Positions 24,157 to 32,671 are shown, counted from the stretch's first letter. The stretch is DNA of 64,000 bases from Luteibacter yeojuensis (GCF_011742875.1 NZ_JAAQTL010000001.1:868001-932000), one strand, 5' to 3'. Made by a program: numbers and translations. The notes: generated by a model not told the origin, from the sequence alone.

Positions 24157-26637
24157 ATGTACCGGACACCGCCACGCGCACCGCCCGCCGGACTCGAGGC
24201 TCTTACCGAACTGGCGCTCGATCTTCGCTGGACATGGAACCACGCCGTGGACGGCTTATGGCGAGAGGTCGACGCCGAATTGTGGGATGCGACGCATAAC
24301 CCGTGGGTGGTCCTGCAGAACGTGCCGCAGGCCCGGCTCGAACAATTGAGCGGCGACACGGCCTTCCGCGAACGCCTGGCCGCGGCGGCGGGCGATCGTC
24401 AGGAATACCTCGACGCACCCGGCCTGTACGCCTCGCTCTGGCCCGGCGACATGCCGGCCGGGGTTGCGTTCTTCAGCATGGAGTTCGGCTTGAGCGAGGC
24501 ACTGCCGCTGTACGCGGGCGGGCTTGGCGTGCTGGCCGGCGATTACCTGAAGACCGCCAGCGACCTCGGTGTCCCTATGACCGGCATCGGCCTGCTCTAT
24601 CAGGAAGGCTATTTCCGGCAGACGATCGATGCGACGGGAAACCAGCGCGAAGCCTTTCCATACAACGATCCGGCAAGCCTGCCCATCCAGCCATCCGTGG
24701 ACACGGAGGGCGTGTGGCGGGAAGTGGAGGTGCCGTTGCCGGGTCGAACGCTCCGCTTGCGCGTGTGGCAGGCACAGGTGGGACGAGCGACCCTTTACCT
24801 GCTCGACGGCAACCATGTGCTCAACGGCCCCGTCGACCGGGGCGTCACGGCAAAGCTCTACGGCGGCGGCACCGAACTGCGCCTGTTGCAGGAACTGGTG
24901 CTTGGGGTGGGCGGCTGGCGCCTTCTGGCCATGCTCGGCAAGCAGGATGCCGTGGCGCACCTCAACGAAGGCCATGCGGCGCTGGCCGTGCTGGAGCGCG
25001 CCAGGCAATGCATGCACGAGCGCTCGGTCTCGTTCCGCGATGCATGGTGGGCGACCCGGCCCGGGAACATCTTCACGACGCACACGCCCGTCGCCGCGGG
25101 ATTCGATGCGTTCGCTCCCGCGCTGGTGGAGAAGTACGCCCAGGGTCTCCTCGCCGACTGCAAGCTGTCCCTCCACGATCTCCTCGCGCTGGGGCGCGCC
25201 GACCCGTCCAACGACAACGAGCCGTTCAACATGACCTATCTCGCCCTGCGCGGCTGCGCGCAGGCGTGCGCGGTAAGCCGGCTGCATGGCGAGGTCAGCC
25301 GCACGCTCTTCGCCGGTCTCTATCCGCGCTGGCCGGTCGCCGAAGTGCCCGTGCGCCACGTCACCAATGGCGTCCACGTGCCTTCATGGGATTCGGCGCC
25401 GGCGGACACGCTCTGGACCGTCACCTGCGGCAAGAGCCGCTGGCGCGGAAACCTGGCCTGCCTCGAAGCGGCCCTCGTCGCATGCGACGACACGATGCTG
25501 TGGAACCTCGCGGCGCGACAACGGGCCGAACTGGTTCGTTACGTCCGCGAACGTCTGGAACGGCAGCTTGGTCTGCGTGGCGAAGGCGAGAGGGATAGGA
25601 CGGCGGCGCAGGGCGTGCTCGACCCCAACGTGCTGACGCTCGGCATGGCCCGGCGCTTCGCCGAGTACAAGCGTATGAACCTCCTGCTCCACGACCCCCA
25701 GCGCCTCGCCCGCCTGCTCACGAACCCCGCGCATCCCATGCAACTGATCGTCGCCGGCAAGGCCCATCCGGACGATACGGAGGGCAAGCGCCAGGTGCAG
25801 GCCTGGGTGGCATTCGCCCGGCGACCGGAGGTGGCAGGGCGCGTCGTCTTCCTCGAGGACTACGATCTTGCACTCGCGCAACGTCTGGTGCAGGGCGTGG
25901 ACGTATGGCTCAACACCCCCCGAAGACCGTGGGAGGCCTGCGGTACGAGCGGCATGAAGACACTCGTCAACGGTGGACTGAACGTCTCCACGCTGGACGG
26001 CTGGTGGGCGGAAGCGTATGACGACGCCTGCGGTTGGGCGATCGCCGGTCCGGGCGGCGACGCGGAGGACGCCGAGAGCCTTTATGGCCTGCTCGAGAAC
26101 GAGATCGTCCCATGTTTCTACGAGCGCGACGCGCACGGGGTGCCGGCGGGTTGGGTGAGGCGGATGCGGGCAAGCATGTCGCGGCTCGCGCCGAGGTTCA
26201 GCAGCAATCGGATGCTGCTCGACTACCTGGAGGATTTCTATCTTCCCGCGACGCGCGGCCTGCGCCGGCGGGCACAGCGCCACGAACTGGCATCGTGGGC
26301 CGGGCAGGTGTCCGCGCATTGGCATGAGGCGAGGCTGGGCGACGTGGAGGTGGTCCTCGACGGCCATGCCTGGCGATTCCGTGCGCAGGCCTACCTCGGC
26401 GGCGTGCAGCTGGGATGGGTGAGGGCGGAACTGTACGCCGACGAACGCGACGGCATGCCGCGGCAATGCGTGCCGATGCAGGGCGGCGCACCGATCAGCG
26501 GTGCCATTCACGGTTACGAGTTCGAAGCGACGCTCCCCGCGATCCGCCCCGCAAGCGACTACACGGTACGCCTGCGCCCTTGGCACGACGACGCGTTTCT
26601 GCCCGCCGAACTGCCGCTCGTGATCTGGCAGCGCTGA
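24157..26637 (+). CDS. glgP: Alpha-glucan phosphorylase (GT35)
   Basis: An 826-residue glycogen/alpha-glucan phosphorylase. It starts with the DUF3417-type region (LTELALDLRWTWNHAVDGLWREVD) typical of the short bacterial and archaeal phosphorylase subgroup. MEFGLSEALPLYAGGLGVLAGDYLK lies near 110-135, and the pyridoxal phosphate lysine is K601 in EACGTSGMKTLVNGG. It releases glucose 1-phosphate from glycogen using phosphate, which saves one ATP per glucose compared with hydrolysis, useful when respiration is limited. It is divergent from glgX. The C-terminal 150 residues form a small domain common to this subgroup. Confidence 0.93.
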   Translation: MYRTPPRAPPAGLEALTELALDLRWTWNHAVDGLWREVDAELWDATHNPWVVLQNVPQARLEQLSGDTAFRERLAAAAGDRQEYLDAPGLYASLWPGDMPAGVAFFSMEFGLSEALPLYAGGLGVLAGDYLKTASDLGVPMTGIGLLYQEGYFRQTIDATGNQREAFPYNDPASLPIQPSVDTEGVWREVEVPLPGRTLRLRVWQAQVGRATLYLLDGNHVLNGPVDRGVTAKLYGGGTELRLLQELVLGVGGWRLLAMLGKQDAVAHLNEGHAALAVLERARQCMHERSVSFRDAWWATRPGNIFTTHTPVAAGFDAFAPALVEKYAQGLLADCKLSLHDLLALGRADPSNDNEPFNMTYLALRGCAQACAVSRLHGEVSRTLFAGLYPRWPVAEVPVRHVTNGVHVPSWDSAPADTLWTVTCGKSRWRGNLACLEAALVACDDTMLWNLAARQRAELVRYVRERLERQLGLRGEGERDRTAAQGVLDPNVLTLGMARRFAEYKRMNLLLHDPQRLARLLTNPAHPMQLIVAGKAHPDDTEGKRQVQAWVAFARRPEVAGRVVFLEDYDLALAQRLVQGVDVWLNTPRRPWEACGTSGMKTLVNGGLNVSTLDGWWAEAYDDACGWAIAGPGGDAEDAESLYGLLENEIVPCFYERDAHGVPAGWVRRMRASMSRLAPRFSSNRMLLDYLEDFYLPATRGLRRRAQRHELASWAGQVSAHWHEARLGDVEVVLDGHAWRFRAQAYLGGVQLGWVRAELYADERDGMPRQCVPMQGGAPISGAIHGYEFEATLPAIRPASDYTVRLRPWHDDAFLPAELPLVIWQR

Positions 26638-26675
26638 TGCCCCGGGGCCACCCTGAGGGCCCATCGCCCGGCATG

Positions 26676-26689
26676 TTGACCGGCGTCAA
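26676..26689. promoter_or_regulatory. FNR-type palindrome (TTGACCGGCGTCAA)
   Basis: A TTGAC-N4-GTCAA site 67 bp upstream of the phosphoribosyltransferase-hydrolase gene. It separates that gene from the phosphorylase gene ending at 26637, so the downstream gene probably has its own promoter. Confidence 0.7.
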
Positions 26690-26755
26690 CACGCACGCGC
26701 CGGGGTGGAGGTCTCATGCGGTCATACCGTTCGCCACCCCTCTCTCGGAGGACGC

Positions 26756-28054
26756 ATGCTTCCTGCCACGCACGTGACCTTCCGCGACAGGACGGATGCG
26801 GGAGAGCAACTCGCCGCCGCTCTTGCAGGTCTGCGCGGGACCCATCCGCTCGTGCTCGGGATTCCCCGGGGCGGGGTAGTCATCGCTCGCGCCGTCGCGG
26901 ATCGTCTGGACGGCGACCTCGATGTCGTGCTCGTACGCAAGATTGGCGCCCCGGGGAACGAGGAATTCGCCATCGGCGCGATCGACGAAAGCGGTCACGC
27001 GGAAATCAGTGGGGATGCGACCCAGCTGAGGGTAAGCGAAGCCTACGTGCGCCGCGAGGCATCCCGGCAGTTCGCGCGCATCGCGGAGAGACGCCGGCTC
27101 TACAGCCCGCATCGGAGCCCGCACGACCCCAAGGGACGCGTCGTCGTCGTGGTGGACGATGGCCTGGCGACGGGAGCCACGATGCGCGCCGCGTTGACGG
27201 CCATCCGGCGGCATGGTCCCGCGCGGTTGCTGGCGGCCGTCCCCGTCGCGTCGGCGGATCGCCTTCCATCGATCAGGGAACTGGCCGACGAGGTGGTCTG
27301 CCTTTCGGTGCCGAGGCACTTCCGGTCGGTGGGAGAACACTACCTATCCTTCCCCGCGGTGGAAGACGCGGAAGTGATCCGGTTGCTGAGGAACCCGGTT
27401 CGCCCCGCGACCGCGCCCTTCGCCAGCGCCATGCGTTTCGCAGTCGACGGCATCGTGCTGGAAGGCGACCTGCGCGTTCCATCGGATGCGAAGGGTTGTG
27501 TCGTCTTCGTCCACGGCAGCGGCAGCAGCCGACGCAGCACGCGGAACAAGCACGTAGCGCGCTCGCTCGAGGATCTCGGTTTCGCCACCTTGCTGTTCGA
27601 CTTGTTGAGTCCCGACGAGGACGCGGCGTTCTCCGAGCGGTTCAACATCGCCAAGCTGGCCCGGCGACTCGACGCGGTGCTGGACAGCCTGGCCGACGAG
27701 CCGCGTGTAAAGAACATGCCCATCGGTCTCTTCGGCGCGAGTACCGGCGCGGCCGCGGCGATCGCCGTCGCCGCGCATCGGGACGACATCCGCGCGCTGG
27801 TTTCCCGTGGCGGGCGACCCGACCTCGCGGGAGCGGTGGCGCTGGCGAAGGTGGCGGCCCCGACGTTGTTCATCGTCGGCGGTGCCGACACACAGGTCGT
27901 ACCGCTCAACCGCCAGGCACTCGCGGCGTTGCCGGGCGTCGCCGAACTGCTTCTCGTGCCCAACGCGACGCACCTGTTCGAGGAGCCCGGCGCACTGGAT
28001 CAGGTCGCTGCCATGGCAGGCGACTGGTTCGCCCGCTGGCTGGCCCCCGGTTGA
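26756..28054 (+). CDS. Phosphoribosyltransferase fused to alpha/beta hydrolase
   Basis: A 432-residue two-domain protein. The N-terminal domain (about 1-215) is a type I phosphoribosyltransferase with IPRGGVVIARAVADRL and the PRPP-binding loop VVVVDDGLATGATM. The C-terminal domain (about 225-432) is a dienelactone-hydrolase-like alpha/beta hydrolase: oxyanion region VFVHGSGSSRRS, nucleophile elbow GLFGASTGAAAA, acid in GGADTQV and histidine in NATHLFEE. Both active sites look intact; the substrates are unknown. ATG 26756 follows CGGAGGACGC. It is followed by Hsp20 and an erythromycin-esterase-like protein. I recall that these domains occur fused or adjacent in other bacteria, so the three may work together. 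Confidence 0.9.
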   Translation: MLPATHVTFRDRTDAGEQLAAALAGLRGTHPLVLGIPRGGVVIARAVADRLDGDLDVVLVRKIGAPGNEEFAIGAIDESGHAEISGDATQLRVSEAYVRREASRQFARIAERRRLYSPHRSPHDPKGRVVVVVDDGLATGATMRAALTAIRRHGPARLLAAVPVASADRLPSIRELADEVVCLSVPRHFRSVGEHYLSFPAVEDAEVIRLLRNPVRPATAPFASAMRFAVDGIVLEGDLRVPSDAKGCVVFVHGSGSSRRSTRNKHVARSLEDLGFATLLFDLLSPDEDAAFSERFNIAKLARRLDAVLDSLADEPRVKNMPIGLFGASTGAAAAIAVAAHRDDIRALVSRGGRPDLAGAVALAKVAAPTLFIVGGADTQVVPLNRQALAALPGVAELLLVPNATHLFEEPGALDQVAAMAGDWFARWLAPG

Positions 28055-28064
28055 CCGCGGTCAA
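28051..28064. promoter_or_regulatory. FNR-type palindrome (TTGACCGCGGTCAA) with -10 at 28087-28092
   Basis: A perfect 14-bp palindrome whose first half contains the TGA stop of the preceding gene. TAGATT at 28087-28092 is centred exactly 32 bp away, predicting a start near 28099, 67 bp before hsp20. Confidence 0.76.
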
Positions 28065-28165
28065 TAGGTGCCGCCGCGCTATCGCCTAGATTTCGAGGAG
28101 GCAGCCCCTGGGCGACCCATGCCGACGGGGATGCCGTCCCCAGAACCCTAGAGGAGTTACCGACC

Positions 28166-28612
28166 ATGACGAGCATGATTCGCTGGAATCCACTCAAAAC
28201 GCTGTCGGGCATCGACCGCTTTCCCGACTTCGACGACCTGTTCCGCAGCACCTTTCCCCGCACCTCGTGGGGTCACGCGGATATCGCGCCCGACATGCGC
28301 ATCGACGTGACCGAAAGCGACGGATCGTACAAGGTCAAGGCGGATATCCCCGGCGTGGACAAGAAGGACATCGAGATATCGATCAACGACAACCAGGTGG
28401 CGATCACCGCCGAAGTGCGACGCGAGACGCGCCAGAAGGAAGGCGAGCGTGAGATCGTGACGGAGCGTTCCTACGGTCAGGCATACCGCGCGTTCACCCT
28501 GCCGGCCGCCGTGTCGTCGGAGAAGGCCGAGGCGCACTACGAGAACGGTGTCCTGACCCTCTCGCTGCCCAAGAAGGAAAACGGAAACGCACGGAAGCTG
28601 AAGGTGAGTTGA
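28166..28612 (+). CDS. Hsp20-family small heat shock protein
   Basis: A 148-residue small heat shock protein. The alpha-crystallin domain spans about 45-140, with MRIDVTESDGSYKVKADIPGV, the dimer-loop region, and AHYENGVLTLSLPKKE. The tail KLKVS is a weak version of the I-x-I anchor. Such proteins hold unfolding proteins in a refoldable state without ATP. Start ATG 28166 follows GAGGAGTTACC-type sequence closely. The promoter carries an FNR-type site rather than an obvious heat-shock (sigma-32) promoter, so induction by oxygen limitation or similar stress is expected. An inverted repeat follows the stop codon. Confidence 0.93.
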   Translation: MTSMIRWNPLKTLSGIDRFPDFDDLFRSTFPRTSWGHADIAPDMRIDVTESDGSYKVKADIPGVDKKDIEISINDNQVAITAEVRRETRQKEGEREIVTERSYGQAYRAFTLPAAVSSEKAEAHYENGVLTLSLPKKENGNARKLKVS

Positions 28613-28620
28613 GACGCTTC

Positions 28621-28653
28621 GTGCGCCTCTCCGCTGTCCGTGGGGAGGCGCAC
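28621..28653 (+). terminator. Inverted repeat after hsp20, possible attenuator
   Basis: Nine-base arms GTGCGCCTC and GAGGCGCAC (28621-28629, 28645-28653) flank a 15-base loop. No T-tract follows, so this is not a standard intrinsic terminator. It may reduce read-through or stabilise the hsp20 message upstream of the esterase-like gene. Confidence 0.35.
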
Positions 28654-28682
28654 CGTCCCCCCGCGGCGCATGCAGGCATCCG

Positions 28683-29957
28683 ATGAACGAACACGCGCAG
28701 GTCGCAAGCATCCGTTCCGGCGCCACGGTGTTGGAGGGTACCGACGCCGATTACGACGATCTCGTCGAACGCGCCGGCCGATGCCGGATCGTGATGCTCG
28801 GGGAAGCGACCCATGGAACGGACGAGTTCTATCGCATGCGCGCCGCCATAAGCCGGCGGCTGATCGCCGAGCGGCAGTTCGACGCCGTAGCCGTCGAGGG
28901 CGACTGGCCCGACTGCTATCGGGTCAACCGCTATGTCCGGAGCGGTGGCGCCGACGGCAACGCGGCCGGGAGCCTCGGGGACTTCGAGCGGTTTCCCCGC
29001 TGGATGTGGAGGAACACGGCTGTGGTGGCCTTCGTCGACTGGCTGGCCACACACAACGCGTCGCGGCCGAAGGCGGAGCGTGCCGGGTTCTACGGGCTGG
29101 ACATGTACAGCCTCTACCGCTCCGCCGACGCGGTGATCGACTATCTCGGTACCGTCGACAGCGAGCAGGCGGAGATTGCGCGGCGGCAGTATGCCGCGCT
29201 CGATCACGTACGCGACCCGCAACGCTACGGATACGAAGCCGTGCGCGGGCTGCGGCCGGATTGCGGCGAGGCCGTGAGGCAGCGCCTGGCGGAACTGGTA
29301 CGGCGCGAAGGCGAATACAAGGCTGCCGGTGCCCCGGATTCCGAGGATGCCTACTTCTTCGCCGAGCGGAACGCCCATGTCGTGGCAAACGCCGAGTCGT
29401 ATTACCGTGCGATGTTCGGTCCGCGCGCGCTCAGCTGGAACATGCGCGATGCGCACATGGCGCAGACCCTGATGGCCTTGCAGAAGCATCTTCGCTCGCA
29501 GGGGCGCGCGGGGCGGGTCCTCGTCTGGGCGCACAACTCGCATGTCGGGGATGCCCGCTCGACCGAGATGTCGCTGGGCGGCGAGTACAACCTGGGCCAG
29601 CTGATGAGGCTGATGCCGACGGCCGGACCGGTATGCCTCGTGGGTTTCACGACCTACACGGGAACGGTCAGGGCCGCGTGGGAGTGGGGCGGGGAAGCGG
29701 AAAGCAGGCGCGTGAACGAGGCCGTCGAAGGGAGCTACGAGCACCTTTTCTACCGAAGCGGGCTCGAGGCCTTCTACCTGCCGTTCGAACGCGACGCTGC
29801 CGCGCAACTGGACGGGCCGCTGCTGGAGCGGGCGATCGGCGTGCTTTACCTCCCCGACACCGAAATGCAGAGCCACTACCTGTACTCGCGCATGCCGCGC
29901 CAGTTCGATGCAGTCTTCCACCTCGACGAGACACACGCCGTGGAGCCGCTGGACTGA
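28683..29957 (+). CDS. Erythromycin-esterase-like (EreA/ChaN-type) hydrolase
   Basis: A 424-residue protein of the erythromycin esterase family: GEATHGTDEFYRMRAA near 38-53 supplies the catalytic H region, VEGDWPDCYRVNRYV near 68-82, and ARSTEMSLGGEYNLGQLMR further on. Most chromosomal members are not known to act on macrolides and their natural substrate is unknown, so a resistance label would be unsafe. ATG 28683 lies 70 bp after hsp20. With the phosphoribosyltransferase-hydrolase gene two steps upstream, it forms a set that recurs in stress islands, in my recollection. It is tail to tail with the host-attachment-family gene. Confidence 0.88.
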   Translation: MNEHAQVASIRSGATVLEGTDADYDDLVERAGRCRIVMLGEATHGTDEFYRMRAAISRRLIAERQFDAVAVEGDWPDCYRVNRYVRSGGADGNAAGSLGDFERFPRWMWRNTAVVAFVDWLATHNASRPKAERAGFYGLDMYSLYRSADAVIDYLGTVDSEQAEIARRQYAALDHVRDPQRYGYEAVRGLRPDCGEAVRQRLAELVRREGEYKAAGAPDSEDAYFFAERNAHVVANAESYYRAMFGPRALSWNMRDAHMAQTLMALQKHLRSQGRAGRVLVWAHNSHVGDARSTEMSLGGEYNLGQLMRLMPTAGPVCLVGFTTYTGTVRAAWEWGGEAESRRVNEAVEGSYEHLFYRSGLEAFYLPFERDAAAQLDGPLLERAIGVLYLPDTEMQSHYLYSRMPRQFDAVFHLDETHAVEPLD

Positions 29958-29966
29958 GCGGTGCCA

Positions 29967-30446
29967 TCATGCGGCCGGTCGCTTCGGCTCCATGGCGAAG
30001 TCCCGCGGGAACGCCGCGCGGACATGTTGTGCCAGCGTCTCGGCCTGCAAGCCCACGACATCCTTGCCGAGCGTGCCGGCGACGCCGGCCGCCTTCAGGT
30101 CGCCAAGCTCGTCGCAAAGCACGCCGAGGAATCGGGGCGGTGCCACGAGGAAGAGCCGCGCATAACGGCGATGCGCGCGCGCGTCCTGCAACTCGCCGGC
30201 GATATGGCGGGCGAACGAGCGCGCACTGCGATCCTTCCGGCTTTCGCGCGGCTCGATCACGTGCCTCGCGGAGCCGACGCTCTCCTGCGTACGCGGCACC
30301 GTGCGCCCGCTGTTGCGGGCCGTGACCGGGCCCCTGAGTTCGGGATTGGCGTAACCGGCCACTTCCGCCCATGCGCTTTTCCTGTCGGACGCTACGAACA
30401 GGCGTGCCCGTGCGGCATCGCAGACCAGTATCCAGTTAGGGGACAT
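29967..30446 (-). CDS. Host-attachment-family (PF10116-type) protein
   Basis: A 159-residue protein with the opening NWILVCDAARARLFVASDRK and the closing strand-helix VGLQAETLAQHVRAAFP, typical of the family named after a plant-attachment protein. The fold resembles the eRF1 central domain/baeRF group, and its molecular role is unsettled. The core KDRSARSFARHIAGELQDAR is well conserved. It starts 21 bp after the tandem USP gene, so both are likely transcribed together from the FNR-type site at 31419-31432. There is no signal peptide. Confidence 0.85.
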   Translation of the reverse strand: MSPNWILVCDAARARLFVASDRKSAWAEVAGYANPELRGPVTARNSGRTVPRTQESVGSARHVIEPRESRKDRSARSFARHIAGELQDARAHRRYARLFLVAPPRFLGVLCDELGDLKAAGVAGTLGKDVVGLQAETLAQHVRAAFPRDFAMEPKRPAA

Positions 30447-30467
30447 GGGAACACCACCGGTATGTGG

Positions 30468-31361
30468 TCAGTGGGAGAAGAATGTCGGCAGGGTGGTTTC
30501 GAAGAAGAGCTCGCGCGTCGTTCCTCCCACCGTCCACTCGCGCCAGCGGGGATGCCCATAGCCGCCGGCCACGAGCAATCCGGCCTTCGCGTTCCGGCAG
30601 TAATCGAGGAGCACGCGGCTGGTCGCGCGTCCCTCGCCGCGAATCCGGTGCACGTTCACCTGCGCGCCATGCGCGCGGAGCAGGTCGGCGGCGGCCTCGC
30701 CGGCATGGGCGGTGCTTTCGAGGGGCGTGGCGGGCGGATCGATGGCGATGACGTCGACGGTGGCGGCGTTGAGCAGCAACGGCAAGGCGTCATGCATCGC
30801 GCGGACGGCCTCCGGCGAATCCGTCCATGCGACTACCGCGTGCTGGATTGGAAGGGTCACCTTGCTCCCTTCGGGAACGACCAGGACGGGCCGTCCCGAG
30901 TTGAGCAGGAGACCCGCGAAGAGCGCATGGGTGTATGCGGCATCCGTGACCGAGCCGGACGGCCTCCCGATCACGGCGAGATCGGTCCGGCGCGCGGCCA
31001 TGGCGGCGAGGCCGGCGGGCTCTTCGAAGACGGCTTCCAGGGTGGCGATGTCGCCCGGAACGGTATAGGACGCCAGGCGATGGCGGAGGTCGTCCGCCTG
31101 CTGTCGCGCCTCGCTGCGGATCCGCTCGTGGCGCTCGGCGATGATCGGGTCCATGGAGAGGGCCCAGGCATTCGCCGCGTCGACCGGCATGGGCAGCAAC
31201 TGGGTGATGCTCACCTTGGCGTGCGCGGCGGCGGCGAGCGTCGCCGCGGCCGCGAGGGCGGCGCTGTCACAACTCAACTGGGCGGCGAGGCAGCCGATGT
31301 TTCGCCAGCCGATGGATGCCTCGTGTACGTTCTTCGTCGCGGTTCGCGATGCGGTGGCCAT
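30468..31361 (-). CDS. Tandem-domain universal stress protein
   Basis: A 297-residue two-domain USP. Domain 1 (about 15-160) resembles the first domains at 1370 and 6058 (MPVDAANAWALSMDP). Domain 2 (about 165-297) begins QHAVVAWTDSPEAVRAMHDA and ends with GGYGHPRWREWTVGGTTRELF. ATG 31361 follows GGGAGGAA. It is the third of the paralogous trio. Its promoter matches the other two: FNR-type site 31419-31432 and, on the minus strand, TACAAG at 31391-31396 centred 32 bp away. That shared layout suggests promoter and gene were copied together. Confidence 0.92.
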   Translation of the reverse strand: MATASRTATKNVHEASIGWRNIGCLAAQLSCDSAALAAAATLAAAAHAKVSITQLLPMPVDAANAWALSMDPIIAERHERIRSEARQQADDLRHRLASYTVPGDIATLEAVFEEPAGLAAMAARRTDLAVIGRPSGSVTDAAYTHALFAGLLLNSGRPVLVVPEGSKVTLPIQHAVVAWTDSPEAVRAMHDALPLLLNAATVDVIAIDPPATPLESTAHAGEAAADLLRAHGAQVNVHRIRGEGRATSRVLLDYCRNAKAGLLVAGGYGHPRWREWTVGGTTRELFFETTLPTFFSH

Positions 31362-31418
31362 GGCGCATTCCTCCCAGGGGCTAGGAAACCCTTGTAACGG
31401 GTGCGCCCGAGGGTGGCG

Positions 31419-31432
31419 TTGACGTAGATCAA
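31419..31432. promoter_or_regulatory. FNR-type palindrome (TTGACGTAGATCAA) with -10 at 31391-31396
   Basis: A site directly abutting the stop codon of chrA. The minus-strand hexamer TACAAG (31391-31396) is centred exactly 32 bp downstream, giving a class II-like promoter for the tandem USP and host-attachment-family genes. Confidence 0.78.
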
Positions 31433-32671
31433 TCAGACGACGGCGGTCCAGCCGGCGAGCGTGGACGCGATCGACGCGGTCACGCACCAGAACACCGCCG
31501 CGAGGGGCGACCAGCGCGCGCCGGCAAGCATGGCGAATCCCACCAGGGCGATCGCGACATCGAGGGGCGAACGCACGGCGCTTATCCAGACAGGGTTGTA
31601 CAGGGCCGCGGCAAGCAGCCCGACCACGGCGGCATTGACGCCGGCCAGCATGCGGGTCGCGGCCTCGCGGCGGGCGAGCGAACGCCACAGGGGCAGGGCA
31701 CCGGCCACCAGCAGCAGGCCTGGGAGGAAGATTCCAAGAAGGCCCACGCCGGCTCCGGCGAGCCCACCGCGACCGCCGTGGACCTGGTCTCCCAGGTAGG
31801 CTGCCACACTGAACATCGGCCCCGGGACGGCCTGCGCCGCACCATAACCGGCCAGGAAGGCATCGTTGCTTACCCATCCGCGACCGACGACGTCATGCTG
31901 CAGCAGCGGCAGCACGACGTGGCCACCGCCGAAGACCAGTGAGCCGCTGCGATAGAAGCCCGCGCCAACCTGGACCAGGTCAGGCCATCGCGGCGACGCG
32001 AACAGCGCCAGCAGCAACAGGACGGCGAAGCCGAAAAGCATGACGCTCGCCGCGCCCCTGCCATAGGTCAGCGGAAAGCTTTCGTCGGCCACGTGCTCGA
32101 CATTCCGGCACAACCCGAGTCCGAGCACGGCGCCGCCAGCCACCACGCCGAGCTGCACGGGGGCGCTGTTGCCCACGACGACGAGCCCGGCGGCCGCGGC
32201 CGCGAGGAGGGCGCGGTTCCTGTCCGGTGCGAGCCGTCCGGCCATGGCGTGCACGCCTTGCGCGACCACGGCGACCGCCACGAGTTTGAGTCCATGGATG
32301 GCGGCCGTCCCGAGCGGTCCATGAAGGCGGTCGCTCAACGAGGCGAAAGCGAGCAGAAGCAGCGCCGAGGGCAGGGTAAAGCACAGGAAGGCCGCCAGCC
32401 CGCCCAGCCATCCGGCCCGGATCAGGCCGATGGAAAAGCCGACCTGGCTGCTCGCCGGGCCCGGCAGGAACTGGCACAGCGCCACGAGGTGGCCGTAATG
32501 CCGTTCGTCCAGCCAGCGTCGTCGCTCGACGAACTCGCGATGAAAGTAACCGAGGTGGGCGATCGGGCCACCGAACGACGACATGCCCAGTTTCAGGAAG
32601 GCAGCGGCGACTTCCCGGACCGTCCCTCGTCCAGCTTCGCCGGTTGCGGCTTGTTGCGTTGGTAGGGTCAT
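31433..32671 (-). CDS. chrA: Chromate transporter ChrA
   Basis: A 412-residue two-domain CHR-family membrane protein with about ten helices. Each half carries the family signature: FLKLGMSSFGGPIAHLGYFHREFV with LCQFLPGPASSQVGFSIG in the first, and FYRSGSLVFGGGHVVLPLLQHDVV with AQAVPGPMFSVAAYLG in the second. Known ChrA proteins export chromate, possibly exchanged for sulphate; many chromosomal members have no tested substrate. ATG 32671 gives the normal length. The upstream gap contains an FNR-type site about 110 bp away, so it may belong to the same regulon, which would be unusual for a metal-resistance gene. Confidence 0.9.
   Translation of the reverse strand: MTLPTQQAATGEAGRGTVREVAAAFLKLGMSSFGGPIAHLGYFHREFVERRRWLDERHYGHLVALCQFLPGPASSQVGFSIGLIRAGWLGGLAAFLCFTLPSALLLLAFASLSDRLHGPLGTAAIHGLKLVAVAVVAQGVHAMAGRLAPDRNRALLAAAAAGLVVVGNSAPVQLGVVAGGAVLGLGLCRNVEHVADESFPLTYGRGAASVMLFGFAVLLLLALFASPRWPDLVQVGAGFYRSGSLVFGGGHVVLPLLQHDVVGRGWVSNDAFLAGYGAAQAVPGPMFSVAAYLGDQVHGGRGGLAGAGVGLLGIFLPGLLLVAGALPLWRSLARREAATRMLAGVNAAVVGLLAAALYNPVWISAVRSPLDVAIALVGFAMLAGARWSPLAAVFWCVTASIASTLAGWTAVV

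Noticed and set aside
28683..29957. Macrolide resistance gene
   Set aside because: The protein belongs to the erythromycin esterase family, but chromosomal members in stress islands are not shown to act on macrolides and the context is stress response.
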